Shown here: piece by piece, positions 1 through 17,570 of the stretch
Layout: each line of letters starts with the position of its first letter
How positions within the stretch are numbered: position 1 is the first letter of the stretch
Translations under genes and position numbers: made by a program
The notes under the pieces: model-generated
Seen by the model: only the letters and a program-made list of their open reading frames with translations
The model's database searches: none
Told to the model about the DNA's origin: nothing
Assembly: GCF_011684115.1 (NCBI RefSeq)
Contig: NZ_JAADJV010000004.1
Coordinates: 248,001 to 312,000 of the forward strand
From: Rahnella aceris
GTDB lineage: Bacteria; Pseudomonadota; Gammaproteobacteria; Enterobacterales; Enterobacteriaceae
Length of the DNA: 64,000 nt
Direction: 5' to 3'

Positions 1-2
1 CG

Positions 3-320
3 GTCAGCGTGGGTAAACTGACGCTGGGTATCGGCCTGCTGTGTACGCTGATCGCCTGGGCCGTTCCGCTGACGCAATACGAAAACTTCCTGCTGCTGAT
101 TGGCTCCGTGTTTGCGCCGCTGTTTGGTGTGGTGCTGACGCATCATTTTGTTCTGCGCAGGCAGACACAAAAAGACCTGAATATACGTTCCCTCGCAGCC
201 TGGATTACCGGCATTGTGGTTTATCATCTGATGGCAAATCTGCTGCCGGATATCGGCGCGACAATTCCGTCGCTGCTGGTGGCGGGGCTGGTGTGCTGGG
301 GATTAGGGCGTAAAGCCTGA
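3..320 (+). CDS. cytX: C-terminal part of a CytX-like NCS1 permease (truncated by window edge)
   Basis: The frame is open from the left edge, so only about the last 105 residues are present. They form hydrophobic helices separated by the polar segment LRRQTQKDLN. The stretch with FLLLIGSVFAPLFGVVL followed by a short basic loop is typical of the late helices of nucleobase:cation symporter-1 permeases, and closest in memory to CytX, the putative hydroxymethylpyrimidine transporter. It would sit in the inner membrane. No thiamine gene is visible downstream to support the substrate, so the family call is firmer than the CytX name. A hairpin terminator follows 8 bases after the stop. Confidence 0.6.
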   Translation, partial: VSVGKLTLGIGLLCTLIAWAVPLTQYENFLLLIGSVFAPLFGVVLTHHFVLRRQTQKDLNIRSLAAWITGIVVYHLMANLLPDIGATIPSLLVAGLVCWGLGRKA

Positions 321-327
321 GATAAAA

Positions 328-349
328 AAACCGCCCCGAAGGGCGGTTT
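328..349. terminator. Bidirectional rho-independent terminator
   Basis: A 9-bp stem (AAACCGCCC / GGGCGGTTT) with a CGAA tetraloop is flanked by an A-run on the left and T-rich sequence on the right. It can end the permease transcript on the plus strand. On the minus strand it is followed by seven T residues, so it could end the small transcript covering 358-480. Confidence 0.8.
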
Positions 350-357
350 CTCTACTG

Positions 358-480
358 CTACAAACCCGGGCCCGTGCTGACATTGATGTTGATATGAGAA
401 ACATTAACGTTCCATCCATCACCAGCAGTTGTCATCAAAGAACCCAGTACAACGATCAGTGCATAAATACACTTATTCAT
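358..480 (-). CDS. Putative 40-residue small membrane or secreted peptide
   Basis: This ORF starts at ATG (478-480) and ends at TAG (358-360). A Shine-Dalgarno-like AAGG lies 8 bases upstream and a strong terminator lies just downstream. The product has a basic start (MNK), a hydrophobic segment with IYALIVVLG, then a polar tail rich in Asn, Val and Gly. I do not recognise the family. The upstream leader (about 481-720, minus strand) is GC-rich and can fold. It contains an 8-bp stem at 537-544/557-564. The layout of leader, small hydrophobic ORF and terminator resembles type I toxin genes or small membrane proteins, but no homology backs that up. Confidence 0.4.
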   Translation of the reverse strand: MNKCIYALIVVLGSLMTTAGDGWNVNVSHININVSTGPGL

Positions 481-740
481 TGATGCGGCCTTTTACAACC
501 GCGTTTCACCAATAAGCACCGGGACCGACTGGAGAAGGACAAGCAGTGTTTGGGTTGCCTGTCCGCGCGGTACTCAAGTGCTAATTTCAAGCCCGGTGAC
601 CCGTCGCTAAACGGGCAAACTAGCCCCGCGCAGATGCTACCACCAAGACCATAAAAACAATAAGGATATGTGTATAGAATTTAAACTTGCTGCCTTCCCA
701 CCCCTGGTGTAAGTTAGTGGCGTTTGGGTTGCCTGATCCC
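481..740 (-). other. Structured GC-rich leader region with a repeated 14-mer
   Basis: There is no convincing gene here apart from the downstream 40-codon ORF. The minus strand holds hairpins at 537-564 (stem GGACAGGC / GCTTGTCC, one G-T pair) and near 592-612 (CCCGT / ACGGG). The 14-mer GTTTGGGTTGCCTG occurs twice on the plus strand, at 547-560 and 723-736. The first copy spans the loop and 3' arm of the first hairpin. The region could be a long 5' leader or a small RNA; function is unknown. Confidence 0.35.
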
Positions 741-795
741 GCTTATTATTAAAGCGTGAAACTGGGTTGATTTAGCGCTAACTGAATCACCCAAC

Positions 796-825
796 AAAAA
801 AACCGCTCTCTGAAGCGGTTTTTTT
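796..825. terminator. Bidirectional terminator downstream of ygjK
   Basis: The stem AAAAAAACCGCT / AGCGGTTTTTTT with a 6-base loop lies 27 bases past the ygjK stop on the minus strand. The A/T arms give a U-run in both directions. Confidence 0.85.
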
Positions 826-851
826 GTGCCTGAAATTCAGCCCTTACCGTC

Positions 852-4372
<3,521 letters not shown>

Positions 4373-4373
4373 C

Positions 4374-4390
4374 TAGTAAATATTTTACTA
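4374..4390. promoter_or_regulatory. Palindrome, probable EbgR operator between ygjJ and ebgR
   Basis: TAGTAAATATTTTACTA is a perfect inverted repeat (7-bp arms TAGTAAA/TTTACTA, 3-bp centre). It lies 59 bases upstream of the ygjJ start and 136 upstream of the ebgR start. A near-copy lies upstream of ebgA. LacI-family repressors bind such palindromes, usually near their own genes. The assignment to EbgR is inference from position and recurrence. Confidence 0.6.
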
Positions 4391-4420
4391 AAATATACTT
4401 AAAATTAGGTAAAGCGTTAA

Positions 4421-5506
<1,086 letters not shown>

Positions 5507-5545
5507 AATTTAACTGCATGATCCTCAAACCGATTTTTTATTTTT

Positions 5546-5561
5546 TGTGATCGCCCTGACA
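5546..5561 (+). promoter_or_regulatory. Possible CRP site upstream of ebgA
   Basis: TGTGA-N6-TGACA differs at one position from the CRP consensus TGTGA-N6-TCACA. It lies about 25 bases 5' of the EbgR-like palindrome and 80 bases before ebgA. Catabolite control of a beta-galactosidase operon is plausible, but the match is imperfect and untested. Confidence 0.4.
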
Positions 5562-5586
5562 ACCAGTAAAACTTTTTAGTTATTTT

Positions 5587-9149
<3,563 letters not shown>

Positions 9150-9152
9150 TAA

Positions 9153-10700
<1,548 letters not shown>

Positions 10701-10734
10701 GACTGCGCCCTGCAAAGCGAAAATAAGGACATAA

Positions 10735-10760
10735 AAAAACCGCCTGAAGAGGCGGTTTTT
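10735..10760. terminator. Bidirectional terminator between ygjI and mqo
   Basis: An 11-bp A/T-extended stem (AAAAACCGCCT / AGGCGGTTTTT) with a GAAG loop serves the convergent genes ygjI (plus) and the downstream mqo copy (minus). Confidence 0.88.
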
Positions 10761-10792
10761 ATTTTTCTGCACCAGAACTTACAGCGCAGAAC

Positions 10793-12445
10793 TTACAAAG
10801 CGATATCCGCAGGCTGTTTTGGCTCTTGTTTGGCCTGAACATCCAGCGGTCGTAGCTGAACCACGTCGGCGACCGGCGTGGTGATCATCGACGGCGTTTC
10901 CAGTTGCAGAATACGGCTGGTTTCCAGCAGCTCTTTCTCGGTCGCTTCGATATTGCCATTCAGTTTGGTGCCGTAAGACGGGATGATTTCACGGAATTTG
11001 GCCTGCCATTCCGGGCTCGCGGCTTTCTCTTTGAAGACCGTTTCCAGCAGTTTCATCATGATCGGCGCTGCGGTTGACGCACCCGGTGATGCACCAAGCA
11101 ACGCCGCAATACTGCCATCTTTTGCGCTCACCACTTCAGTGCCCAGACGCAATACGCCGCCGTGTTTGCCATCTTTTTTGATGACCTGCACACGTTGTCC
11201 GGCCACCCAGCGTTTCCAGTCTTTTTGCTCGGCTTCGGGGAAAAATTCCTTCAGCGCGGCGTGACGGTCTTCATCGCTGAGCATCACCTGCCCGACCAGA
11301 TATTTCACCAGATCGAAGTTACCCATGCCGACATGTGTCATCGGCAACAGGTTGGAACTGTTCACACTGCCAAACAAATCCCACAGGGAACCGTTTTTCA
11401 GGAACTTACTGGAGAAAGTGGCGAACGGCCCGAACAGCAGAACCTGTTTGCCATCAATAATGCGGGTGTCGAGATGCGGAACGGACATCGGTGGCGCGCC
11501 CACGGCCGCTTTGCCGTAAACCTTCGCCAGATGGCGTTTCACCACATCCTGATTTTCTGTCACCAGGAATTCACCGCCGACCGGGAAACCGCCGTATTCA
11601 CGCGCTTCAGGAATGCCGGATTTTTGCAGCAGCGTCAGGGACGCACCGCCCGCACCGATGAACACGAATTTCGCATTCACCACGCGATGTTTGTGGCTGT
11701 GTTTGAGATCGGTAATCGTCACGCGCCAGCTTTTATCCGGATTGCGCTGGATATCGCGCACTTCCTGACCGTTTGCCAGCGTGAAATTGGATTTTTTCTG
11801 CAACGCCTCGACAAGCTGTCGGGTCACTTCGCCGAAGTTCACGTCCGTACCTGCGGTGGTGCGGGTCGCGGCAACTTTTTGCTTCGGATCACGGCCATCC
11901 ATGACTGCCGGGATCCATTGTCTGATTTGTTCCGGGTCTTCCGAATATTCCATCCCGCGGAACAACGTGCTTTCCTGCAACGCAGCAAAACGTTTGCGCA
12001 GGAAATCGATATTCTCATCGCCCCAGACAAAGCTCATGTGCGGCACGCTGTTGATGAACGAGCGCGGGTTATTCAGCACGCCTTTCTGCACCTGATACGC
12101 CATAAACTGACGGGAAACCTGGAAGGCTTCGTTGATCGCCACGGCCTTGGTGATATCGACAGAACCGTCGGGCATCAGCGGGGTATAGTTCATTTCTGCC
12201 AGCGCGGAATGGCCGGTACCGGCGTTATTCCAGCCGTTGGAACTTTCCTGCGCCACGCCGTCCATGCGTTCAATCATATGGACTGACCAGTCCGGCTCGA
12301 GTTCCTGGAAATAGGTCCCCAGGGTAGCACTCATAATTCCGCCGCCGACCAGCAATACATCAACGGATTTTTCGTCTTCTGCGGCCGCAGGCTCGCTGGC
12401 ACCCAGTGAGTCACGGTTGAGAAGCATACCAAGTATCTTTCTCAT
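10793..12445 (-). CDS. mqo: Malate:quinone oxidoreductase, copy 1
   Basis: The 550-residue FAD enzyme oxidises malate to oxaloacetate and passes electrons to quinone at the inner membrane. The dinucleotide-binding motif [16 protein letters not shown] starts near residue 28. Family blocks [41 protein letters not shown] and [15 protein letters not shown] are intact. The N terminus ([25 protein letters not shown]) has lost the long hydrophobic stretch seen in copy 2, so its membrane association may differ. The C terminus ends in ADIAL. It lies tandem to and downstream of a second mqo, with about 375 bases between. Around the start codon 29 bases are identical in both copies, evidence of duplication. 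Confidence 0.95.
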   Translation of the reverse strand: MRKILGMLLNRDSLGASEPAAAEDEKSVDVLLVGGGIMSATLGTYFQELEPDWSVHMIERMDGVAQESSNGWNNAGTGHSALAEMNYTPLMPDGSVDITKAVAINEAFQVSRQFMAYQVQKGVLNNPRSFINSVPHMSFVWGDENIDFLRKRFAALQESTLFRGMEYSEDPEQIRQWIPAVMDGRDPKQKVAATRTTAGTDVNFGEVTRQLVEALQKKSNFTLANGQEVRDIQRNPDKSWRVTITDLKHSHKHRVVNAKFVFIGAGGASLTLLQKSGIPEAREYGGFPVGGEFLVTENQDVVKRHLAKVYGKAAVGAPPMSVPHLDTRIIDGKQVLLFGPFATFSSKFLKNGSLWDLFGSVNSSNLLPMTHVGMGNFDLVKYLVGQVMLSDEDRHAALKEFFPEAEQKDWKRWVAGQRVQVIKKDGKHGGVLRLGTEVVSAKDGSIAALLGASPGASTAAPIMMKLLETVFKEKAASPEWQAKFREIIPSYGTKLNGNIEATEKELLETSRILQLETPSMITTPVADVVQLRPLDVQAKQEPKQPADIAL

Positions 12446-12821
12446 GACGTCTGTTTCTCTAAATGTTCAGTTCTGTTCTGTTATGAATCGTTGTTGTGAC
12501 TATCGAACAAGAAATTAGCAAAAAAACACGCGGGATCGTTACTGAAACTTCATTTTTTCAAATGATGGCTACGAATATAACATTATCACTACAAAAATTA
12601 AAAAAGGATTTAACGTTTCAAAAAAACAGGCAAACGGGATACCGGACAGCGCTTCAGGCCGCGTCACCGCTGGATTTGAAGGGTTTTGCAAAGGCGTTTT
12701 AGAGGGCCTGGGGGCGGTCAAAGAACGAGCTATTCGTGCTAAATCGGGTTTTGTGGTGAAAGCGAGATGTTAAAAAGGCGCAGTTGCCCGCGCCTTTACG
12801 ATCACTTTTTACGGAATCAGA
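12446..12821. other. Intergenic region between the two mqo copies
   Basis: This is about 375 bases. A terminator for copy 2 lies at 12772-12797. The rest is AT-rich leader for copy 1. A plus-strand ORF at 12496-12702 has no ribosome-binding site or recognisable composition and I do not treat it as a gene. Confidence 0.5.
12772..12797 (-). terminator. Terminator of mqo copy 2
   Basis: On the minus strand, stem AAAGGCGC / GCGCCTTT is followed by TTTTTAA, 25 bases past the stop of copy 2. It suggests the two mqo genes are transcribed separately. Confidence 0.8.
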
Positions 12822-14471
12822 TTACAACGCGACGTCTGCCACTTGTTTCTGCTCTTCGCCCTTTTTAGGAGCTGAAGAATTGTCCGCCGCCGGAGCCGGT
12901 TCCGCCGCTTTCGGTTGCGGGTTGTCGAGCATCAGAACGCGGCTGGTGTCGCCCAGTTCTTTCTCGGTTGCCGCCACGTTGCCGTTCAGTTCTGTACCGT
13001 AAGAAGGGATGATTTCCTTCAGTTTGGCCTGCCACTCCGGTGTGGCGACCTTGTCTTTAAACACTTTTTCCATCAGGTGCAGCATGATCGGAGCCGCAGT
13101 GGATGCGCCCGGAGAAGCGCCCAGCAGCGCGGTAATGCTGCCGTCTTTCGAGCTGACCACTTCGGTGCCGAGACGCAGAACGCCGCCTTCTTTCTCATCT
13201 TTTTTGATGATCTGCACGCGCTGACCGGCTTCCCACAGACGCCAGTCTTCTTTCTTCGCATCCGGGAAGTATTCACGTAATGCATCGAAACGGTCGTCAT
13301 CGGAGAGCATCACCTGGCTGACCAGATATTTCACCAGATCAAAGTTGTCGATACCCACGTGGGTCATCGGCATGATGTTGGAGAAATTCACGCTGCCGAA
13401 CAGATCCCACAGGGAACCGTTTTTCAGGAACTTGCTGGAGAAGGTGGCGAACGGCCCGAACAGCAGAACCTGTTTGCCATCCAGAATACGGGTATCGAGG
13501 TGCGGAACGGACATCGGCGGTGAGCCGACAGACGCTTTCCCGTACACTTTCGCCAGATGACGTTTCACCACGTCCGGGTTCTCAGTCACCAGGAACTCGC
13601 CACCCACCGGGAAGCCACCGTAGTTGTCCGCTTCCGGAATGCCGGATTTTTGCAGCAGCGTCAGGGACGCGCCGCCCGCACCGATAAACACGAATTTCGC
13701 TTTGATAACGCTTTCTTTGCCGTCGTTTTTCAGGTCGGCAACGGTCACGTCCCAGGTGTTATCCGGGTTACGTTTAATGTCGCGCACTTCATGACCGAGG
13801 CTCAGGGAGAAGTTAGGCTTCTTCTGCAACGAGGCCACCAGCTGACGGGTGATTTCGCCGAAGTTTACGTCGGTACCAATCGGAATGCGGGTCGCGGCGA
13901 TTTTCTGCGCCGGATCACGCCCTTCCATCACCAGCGGGATCCACTGTTTGATTTGCGCCGGGTCTTCTGAATATTCCATGCCACGGAACAGCGTGCTTTG
14001 CTGCAATGCCGCAAAACGTTTACGCAGGAAATTGATGTTGTCATCACCCCACACAAAACTCATGTGCGGCGTGCTGTTGATGAAGGAACGCGGGTTGTGC
14101 AGCACGCCGTTCTCAACCTGATAGGTCCAGAACTGACGGGAAATCTGGAAGGATTCGTTGATTTCAACCGCTTTGGAGATATCGATACTGCCGTCGGCTT
14201 TTTCCGGTGTGTAGTTCATTTCTGCCAGCGCAGAGTGGCCGGTACCGGCGTTGTTCCAGCCGTTGGAGCTTTCCAGCGCTACGCCGTCCAGACGCTCAAC
14301 CATGTCGATTGACCAGTCTGGCTCTAATTCCTGAAGGTATGTCCCCAGCGTCGCGCTCATAATGCCGCCGCCGATCAGTAACACATCAACGGGCTTTTCA
14401 TCTTCTGCCAACGCTGACTGGCTGAAAGCAACCACGTTAAGGCAGAGGATCATGGCGAGTATCTTTCTCAT
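12822..14471 (-). CDS. mqo: Malate:quinone oxidoreductase, copy 2
   Basis: This 549-residue Mqo aligns with copy 1 throughout and resembles E. coli Mqo. Here the N terminus is a proper signal-like segment ([22 protein letters not shown], then EDE) as in the E. coli enzyme. The FAD motif [15 protein letters not shown] follows. The same active-site blocks as copy 1 are present. The C-terminal tail before VADVAL is a low-complexity Ala/Pro/Lys linker that differs from copy 1. It is the upstream gene of the pair and is preceded by about 300 bases of AT-rich DNA likely to hold its promoter. Which copy is the housekeeping enzyme is not certain; the intact leader favours this one. Confidence 0.95.
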   Translation of the reverse strand: MRKILAMILCLNVVAFSQSALAEDEKPVDVLLIGGGIMSATLGTYLQELEPDWSIDMVERLDGVALESSNGWNNAGTGHSALAEMNYTPEKADGSIDISKAVEINESFQISRQFWTYQVENGVLHNPRSFINSTPHMSFVWGDDNINFLRKRFAALQQSTLFRGMEYSEDPAQIKQWIPLVMEGRDPAQKIAATRIPIGTDVNFGEITRQLVASLQKKPNFSLSLGHEVRDIKRNPDNTWDVTVADLKNDGKESVIKAKFVFIGAGGASLTLLQKSGIPEADNYGGFPVGGEFLVTENPDVVKRHLAKVYGKASVGSPPMSVPHLDTRILDGKQVLLFGPFATFSSKFLKNGSLWDLFGSVNFSNIMPMTHVGIDNFDLVKYLVSQVMLSDDDRFDALREYFPDAKKEDWRLWEAGQRVQIIKKDEKEGGVLRLGTEVVSSKDGSITALLGASPGASTAAPIMLHLMEKVFKDKVATPEWQAKLKEIIPSYGTELNGNVAATEKELGDTSRVLMLDNPQPKAAEPAPAADNSSAPKKGEEQKQVADVAL

Positions 14472-14777
14472 GACGTCTGTTTCTCTGAATGTTTAGTTTT
14501 AGTTTTGCAGGTGAAAGCTATCCAGATTTCCTCTGGATAAACGAAATCAACAACCCGGCGGTGCGGTGGGAAATAAGCGATTATTTCCACAGAGTATGAA
14601 AGGACAATAATGGGGAGCAACGAAAACCGCGGCGAAGAACGACAAATCAACCACACAAATGTTACCGAATACTCATATTATCGAGATTTCGTAAACAATT
14701 TAACATTATCGTTACGTGCATTAAAAATAGTTTAATACTTTAAATAATTACATAAGTTAGTGACGTGACGAAATCAT
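14472..14777. other. Intergenic region upstream of mqo copy 2
   Basis: These 306 bases are AT-rich towards the left-reading promoter of mqo copy 2. They also hold the 3' end of the anti-sigma transcript. No RNA gene, repeat or clear terminator was seen. Confidence 0.4.
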
Positions 14778-15554
14778 TCAGGCCAGATTCGCCTGTAAAG
14801 CCGCAGCATGCGCGGCCAGAGCCGGTGCCGGACTGTGGCCGATCAGCATGAAGTTGTAACCGGCATTGCGCCAGTAAACCACGTTCATTCCCCGGCGGAT
14901 TTCTCGCTGCAATGCCGTATTGTCGCGGTGCTCGCTGCGCGTAATACACAGCGCCATCGGGCCGTAGCGCGCGTCAAGATAGGTAATTTGCGCGATGTCA
15001 TATTCGTCATAATGCAACATACGGGCATCTTTCAGATCCGCGCCCTGCACCGCCAGCGCCGCCGGGCTCAGTGCAATGCCTAAGGTGTTTTGCACCCGCG
15101 CGAGCTGGATTTTTTGTTGTCCGGCAGAATCATCCACATCCGCCAGCGTCTGCGCGGTATACAGCGACATGTAATCCGCCACGCGCGCACGCCAGTTATC
15201 GTCAGAAGCAAAAAGCGTGGAATAACGTCCACCCAGCAGCCCGACGGCCAGAAAACTTAACGACGCGGCGAGCAGTGCGCGACGGCTGAATCCGGACGAA
15301 CCGGCAATCCGTGCATCAGGGATAGCGTCGAGCGCAGCCTGTAATTTCCCGACCGGCGCTTTCTGCAACAGCGCGCCAAAGGCGTCGTGGAACGGTAAAT
15401 TGCTGCGTGACATCTGCGCCAGCCGCTGCGCCAGCACGTCGTCCTGCGCCAGTTGTGCATCAAATTTTGCACGCTGAGATTCGCTTAGCTGGTTATCGAG
15501 GTATGCCACCAGAACTTCATCGGCGTAAGGCGCAGCCGGGATTTCACGGGTCAT
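14778..15554 (-). CDS. Membrane anti-sigma factor
   Basis: The protein has 258 residues. Residues 1-60 form a helical domain (YLDNQLSESQRAKFDAQLAQDDVLAQRLA) like the anti-sigma domains that bind ECF sigma factors, but without the zinc HxxxCxxC motif. One transmembrane helix lies at about 89-108 (RRALLAASLSFLAVGLLGG). The remaining 150 residues would be periplasmic and act as the sensor. The start overlaps the sigma stop by four bases (ATGA), the usual coupling of a sigma and its antagonist. The signal sensed is unknown. It is the last gene of the b561-TPR-sigma-anti-sigma operon. Confidence 0.85.
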   Translation of the reverse strand: MTREIPAAPYADEVLVAYLDNQLSESQRAKFDAQLAQDDVLAQRLAQMSRSNLPFHDAFGALLQKAPVGKLQAALDAIPDARIAGSSGFSRRALLAASLSFLAVGLLGGRYSTLFASDDNWRARVADYMSLYTAQTLADVDDSAGQQKIQLARVQNTLGIALSPAALAVQGADLKDARMLHYDEYDIAQITYLDARYGPMALCITRSEHRDNTALQREIRRGMNVVYWRNAGYNFMLIGHSPAPALAAHAAALQANLA

Positions 15555-16069
15555 TTTTTCTCTCCCTGCTGCGGTTGGGTGGCGGTACCGGCGTCTTTTG
15601 CCAGCGTCAGCCGGGCGGTCGCCAGACGGCTCATGATGGTACCGATGGGGACGGAAAGCGTCTTCGCCGCCTCCTGATAGGTGAAACCTTCGACATACAC
15701 CAGAAACACTGCGTTGCGCTGGGCTTCCGGCAGCCGGTTCACCCGCTGCATAACCTGCGTATGCCAGTGACGTTCCTCGAAAGACAGCGTATCGGCGGGC
15801 GCCTGCGTTTCATCAACATCAGCAAAACCCTGCCCCTGACGGACGTACTGCGCCCTGAGTTCGTTAACCCATATGGAGTGCAGGATAGAAAAGAGCCAGC
15901 GGTCCACACCGGTGCTGTCCTTAATCTGCGCGCAGCGTTCCAGCGCCCGCACGCAGGTGGATTGCACCAGATCGTCCGCCACATCATGCTTGCGCGACAG
16001 TACCATCGCGTAGCGCCACAGACGTGACAGGCACTGGCTCAGTTCAGAACGTAAGTCTGCCGGTGAGAT
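15551..16069 (-). CDS. ECF RNA polymerase sigma factor with apparent ATC start
   Basis: The protein has about 172 residues. Sigma-70 region 2 runs from LSQCLSRLWRYAMVLSR through DVADDLVQSTCVRALER. Region 4 (about 115-165) contains RLPEAQRNAVFLVYVEGFTYQEAA and the recognition helix IGTIMSRLATARL. The only in-frame ATG (16006) would cut off half of region 2.1. Upstream the frame stays open for 21 more codons to ATC at 16067-16069, directly preceded by a TAA stop. GGAG (16079-16082) sits 9 bases before that ATC. So either a rare ATC start is used, or a start codon has been lost by mutation or sequencing error. A CTG at 16042 is another option without a ribosome-binding site. It is coupled to the TPR gene upstream and the anti-sigma gene downstream. 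Confidence 0.8.
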   Translation of the reverse strand: MSPADLRSELSQCLSRLWRYAMVLSRKHDVADDLVQSTCVRALERCAQIKDSTGVDRWLFSILHSIWVNELRAQYVRQGQGFADVDETQAPADTLSFEERHWHTQVMQRVNRLPEAQRNAVFLVYVEGFTYQEAAKTLSVPIGTIMSRLATARLTLAKDAGTATQPQQGEKK

Positions 16070-16086
16070 TTATCGATTCTCCGTGA

Positions 16087-16629
16087 TCAGGATTCCGGAT
16101 GACCGTCGATGGCGGCGCTCAGGTCGCGGTATTCTTCGCAGCCGGTGCCGCACAAGCCTTTGATGGTCGCTAACTGGGCTTTGGCGAGATCAGGACGCCC
16201 TTTAATCATATAAGCCTCGCCGAGATATTCCCGGACTTTGGCATACTTCGCGTCAATCGCAATCGACTTCTGATAATAGCTGATACCTTCGTCGGTGCGC
16301 CCGAGTTTACGGGTGGCATAGCCGCGATAGTTCCAGGCTTCTTTGGTGTTCTGATCTTTCAGCGTATCCAGCACCGTCAGCGCTTCCTGATAACGACCGG
16401 TTTTCGCCAGATGATAAGCGTACTGCGTTTTATCCTGATCGGAAATCATGCTGCCTTTATCCACCATGCAGCTCTTAGTTTTGCTGTCGTAGATTTGCCC
16501 CTTCGGGCAGTCCGGCGTTTTTTTAGCGTCGGAATCATCACCCATCGCGTTAGCGGCGGCGCTGAAAAACAGCAGATTGCCCGCCAGACACACAACCGAC
16601 AGCGCCTGTATTACCGTTTTTGTCTTCAT
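16087..16629 (-). CDS. Exported tetratricopeptide-repeat protein
   Basis: This 180-residue protein starts at the ATG that gives MKTKTVIQAL. It has AGGAC upstream and a clear signal peptide ending ANA (about residue 28). The longer reading frame overlaps the b561 gene and is rejected. The mature part begins with a Cys pair (CPKGQIYDSKTKSC) and then two to three TPR units (about 65-165, with YQEALTVLD, AWNYRGYATRKLGR and AYMIKGRPDLAKAQL). A second Cys pair (CGTGC) lies near the end. TPRs mediate protein contacts; a periplasmic partner, possibly the anti-sigma sensor domain, is inference. The stop is only 4 bases from the sigma ribosome-binding site. Confidence 0.75.
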   Translation of the reverse strand: MKTKTVIQALSVVCLAGNLLFFSAAANAMGDDSDAKKTPDCPKGQIYDSKTKSCMVDKGSMISDQDKTQYAYHLAKTGRYQEALTVLDTLKDQNTKEAWNYRGYATRKLGRTDEGISYYQKSIAIDAKYAKVREYLGEAYMIKGRPDLAKAQLATIKGLCGTGCEEYRDLSAAIDGHPES

Positions 16630-16660
16630 AATGATGTCCTGTAGGGAATTAACTGATGAC

Positions 16661-17239
16661 TTACGGGCGGCTTGTGCTGCCCGGTAACATGCGGCGCAAA
16701 ATGCCGTCGCGGAGAACGTAATGGTGGAACAGTGCCGCCAGCGCATGTATACCCGCAATAATGATCAGCGCCCAGGCAACGTTGTTGTGCAACGAACCGA
16801 AAGTTCTGGTCATCACACTGTCGAAATTGAACACGTCAGGAATGGGGAATAAACCGAAGAAGTAGAACGGTTCGGCCTGCGACCAGCGGAATAAAAAGCC
16901 CAGAATGATTTGCGCGACCAGCAATAGATAGAGCGCCAGATGGGTCAGGTGCGCGGCGGCTTTCATCAGCGTCGGCATGGCGACCGGTTGCTGTTTACTG
17001 CGACCGGTGCTGACGGTAAACAAACGCCATAAAAGACGCCCGATAATAATCGCCGCCAGCAGTATCCCCACTGAGATATGCACCGATTGCAGCCCTTTGC
17101 GCAGCGGCGTGCCGCGCTCCAGCACTTCCCAGATATGCGCGCTGGCAAACAGGAAGATGACGGCCAGGGCCGTCAGCCAGTGCAGCAAAATAGTCAGGCC
17201 GTCGTAACGGCTGCGAAGAACAGAAGATGAAGTTTGCAT
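16661..17239 (-). CDS. Cytochrome b561-family membrane protein
   Basis: The 192 residues form four transmembrane helices with conserved His at the expected heme-ligand places (DGLTILLHWLTA, LQSVHISVG, AHLTHLALY, GIHALAALFHHYVLRDG). Closing RRMLPG is typical of the bacterial b561 family, inner-membrane diheme proteins that take electrons from quinol. It is the first gene of the operon that continues into the TPR, sigma and anti-sigma genes. In other bacteria b561 genes often sit with an ECF sigma/anti-sigma pair and a catalase-like peroxidase. No peroxidase is present here, and the TPR protein takes that place. Confidence 0.88.
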   Translation of the reverse strand: MQTSSSVLRSRYDGLTILLHWLTALAVIFLFASAHIWEVLERGTPLRKGLQSVHISVGILLAAIIIGRLLWRLFTVSTGRSKQQPVAMPTLMKAAAHLTHLALYLLLVAQIILGFLFRWSQAEPFYFFGLFPIPDVFNFDSVMTRTFGSLHNNVAWALIIIAGIHALAALFHHYVLRDGILRRMLPGSTSRP

Positions 17240-17472
17240 ATAAAACCGTGCCCGTCAGTGTTCGATATAAAGGTAAACACCTGAGCAGCGATTTTTATTC
17301 GCCGTGAAGGGAAATAATTTTCTCCGGTGAGGTTTTAAATGAAAAAAATTGAGGAGAAAATAGGCATCAGAACGCGAAAAGATAGCCTATATATAAATCA
17401 GAGACGCGCAAACAGCGCCCTGCGCGCCCGGAATGTCCCTTTTTGCGGGTCAAAATAGACGTTATTGCGCGA

Positions 17473-17499
17473 TAAAGTTTTGCTCTGAGTGGCCGATAA
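17473..17499 (+). promoter_or_regulatory. Consensus sigma-28 (FliA) promoter of ycgR
   Basis: TAAAGTTT-N11-GCCGATAA matches the enterobacterial class 3 flagellar promoter at every consensus base with exact spacing. It lies about 72 bases before the ycgR GTG start. This ties ycgR expression to flagellar assembly. Confidence 0.9.
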
Positions 17500-17570
17500 T
17501 CCGTATTGGGCGCCTTATACGTCAACGGCTGCGCCATAATTTTGCATTTATTTCTTATGAGGTGTGGCAG

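Noticed and set aside
620..652. A 10-codon leader peptide upstream of the 358-480 ORF
   Set aside because: It has ATG and stop but no ribosome-binding site; too short to support.
11162..12286. A 374-codon plus-strand frame inside mqo
   Set aside because: It is a shadow of the mqo coding strand, with no ribosome-binding site; Mqo identity is clear on the minus strand.
12496..12702. A 68-codon frame between the mqo copies
   Set aside because: No ribosome-binding site, no recognisable domain, and composition of an AT-rich leader.
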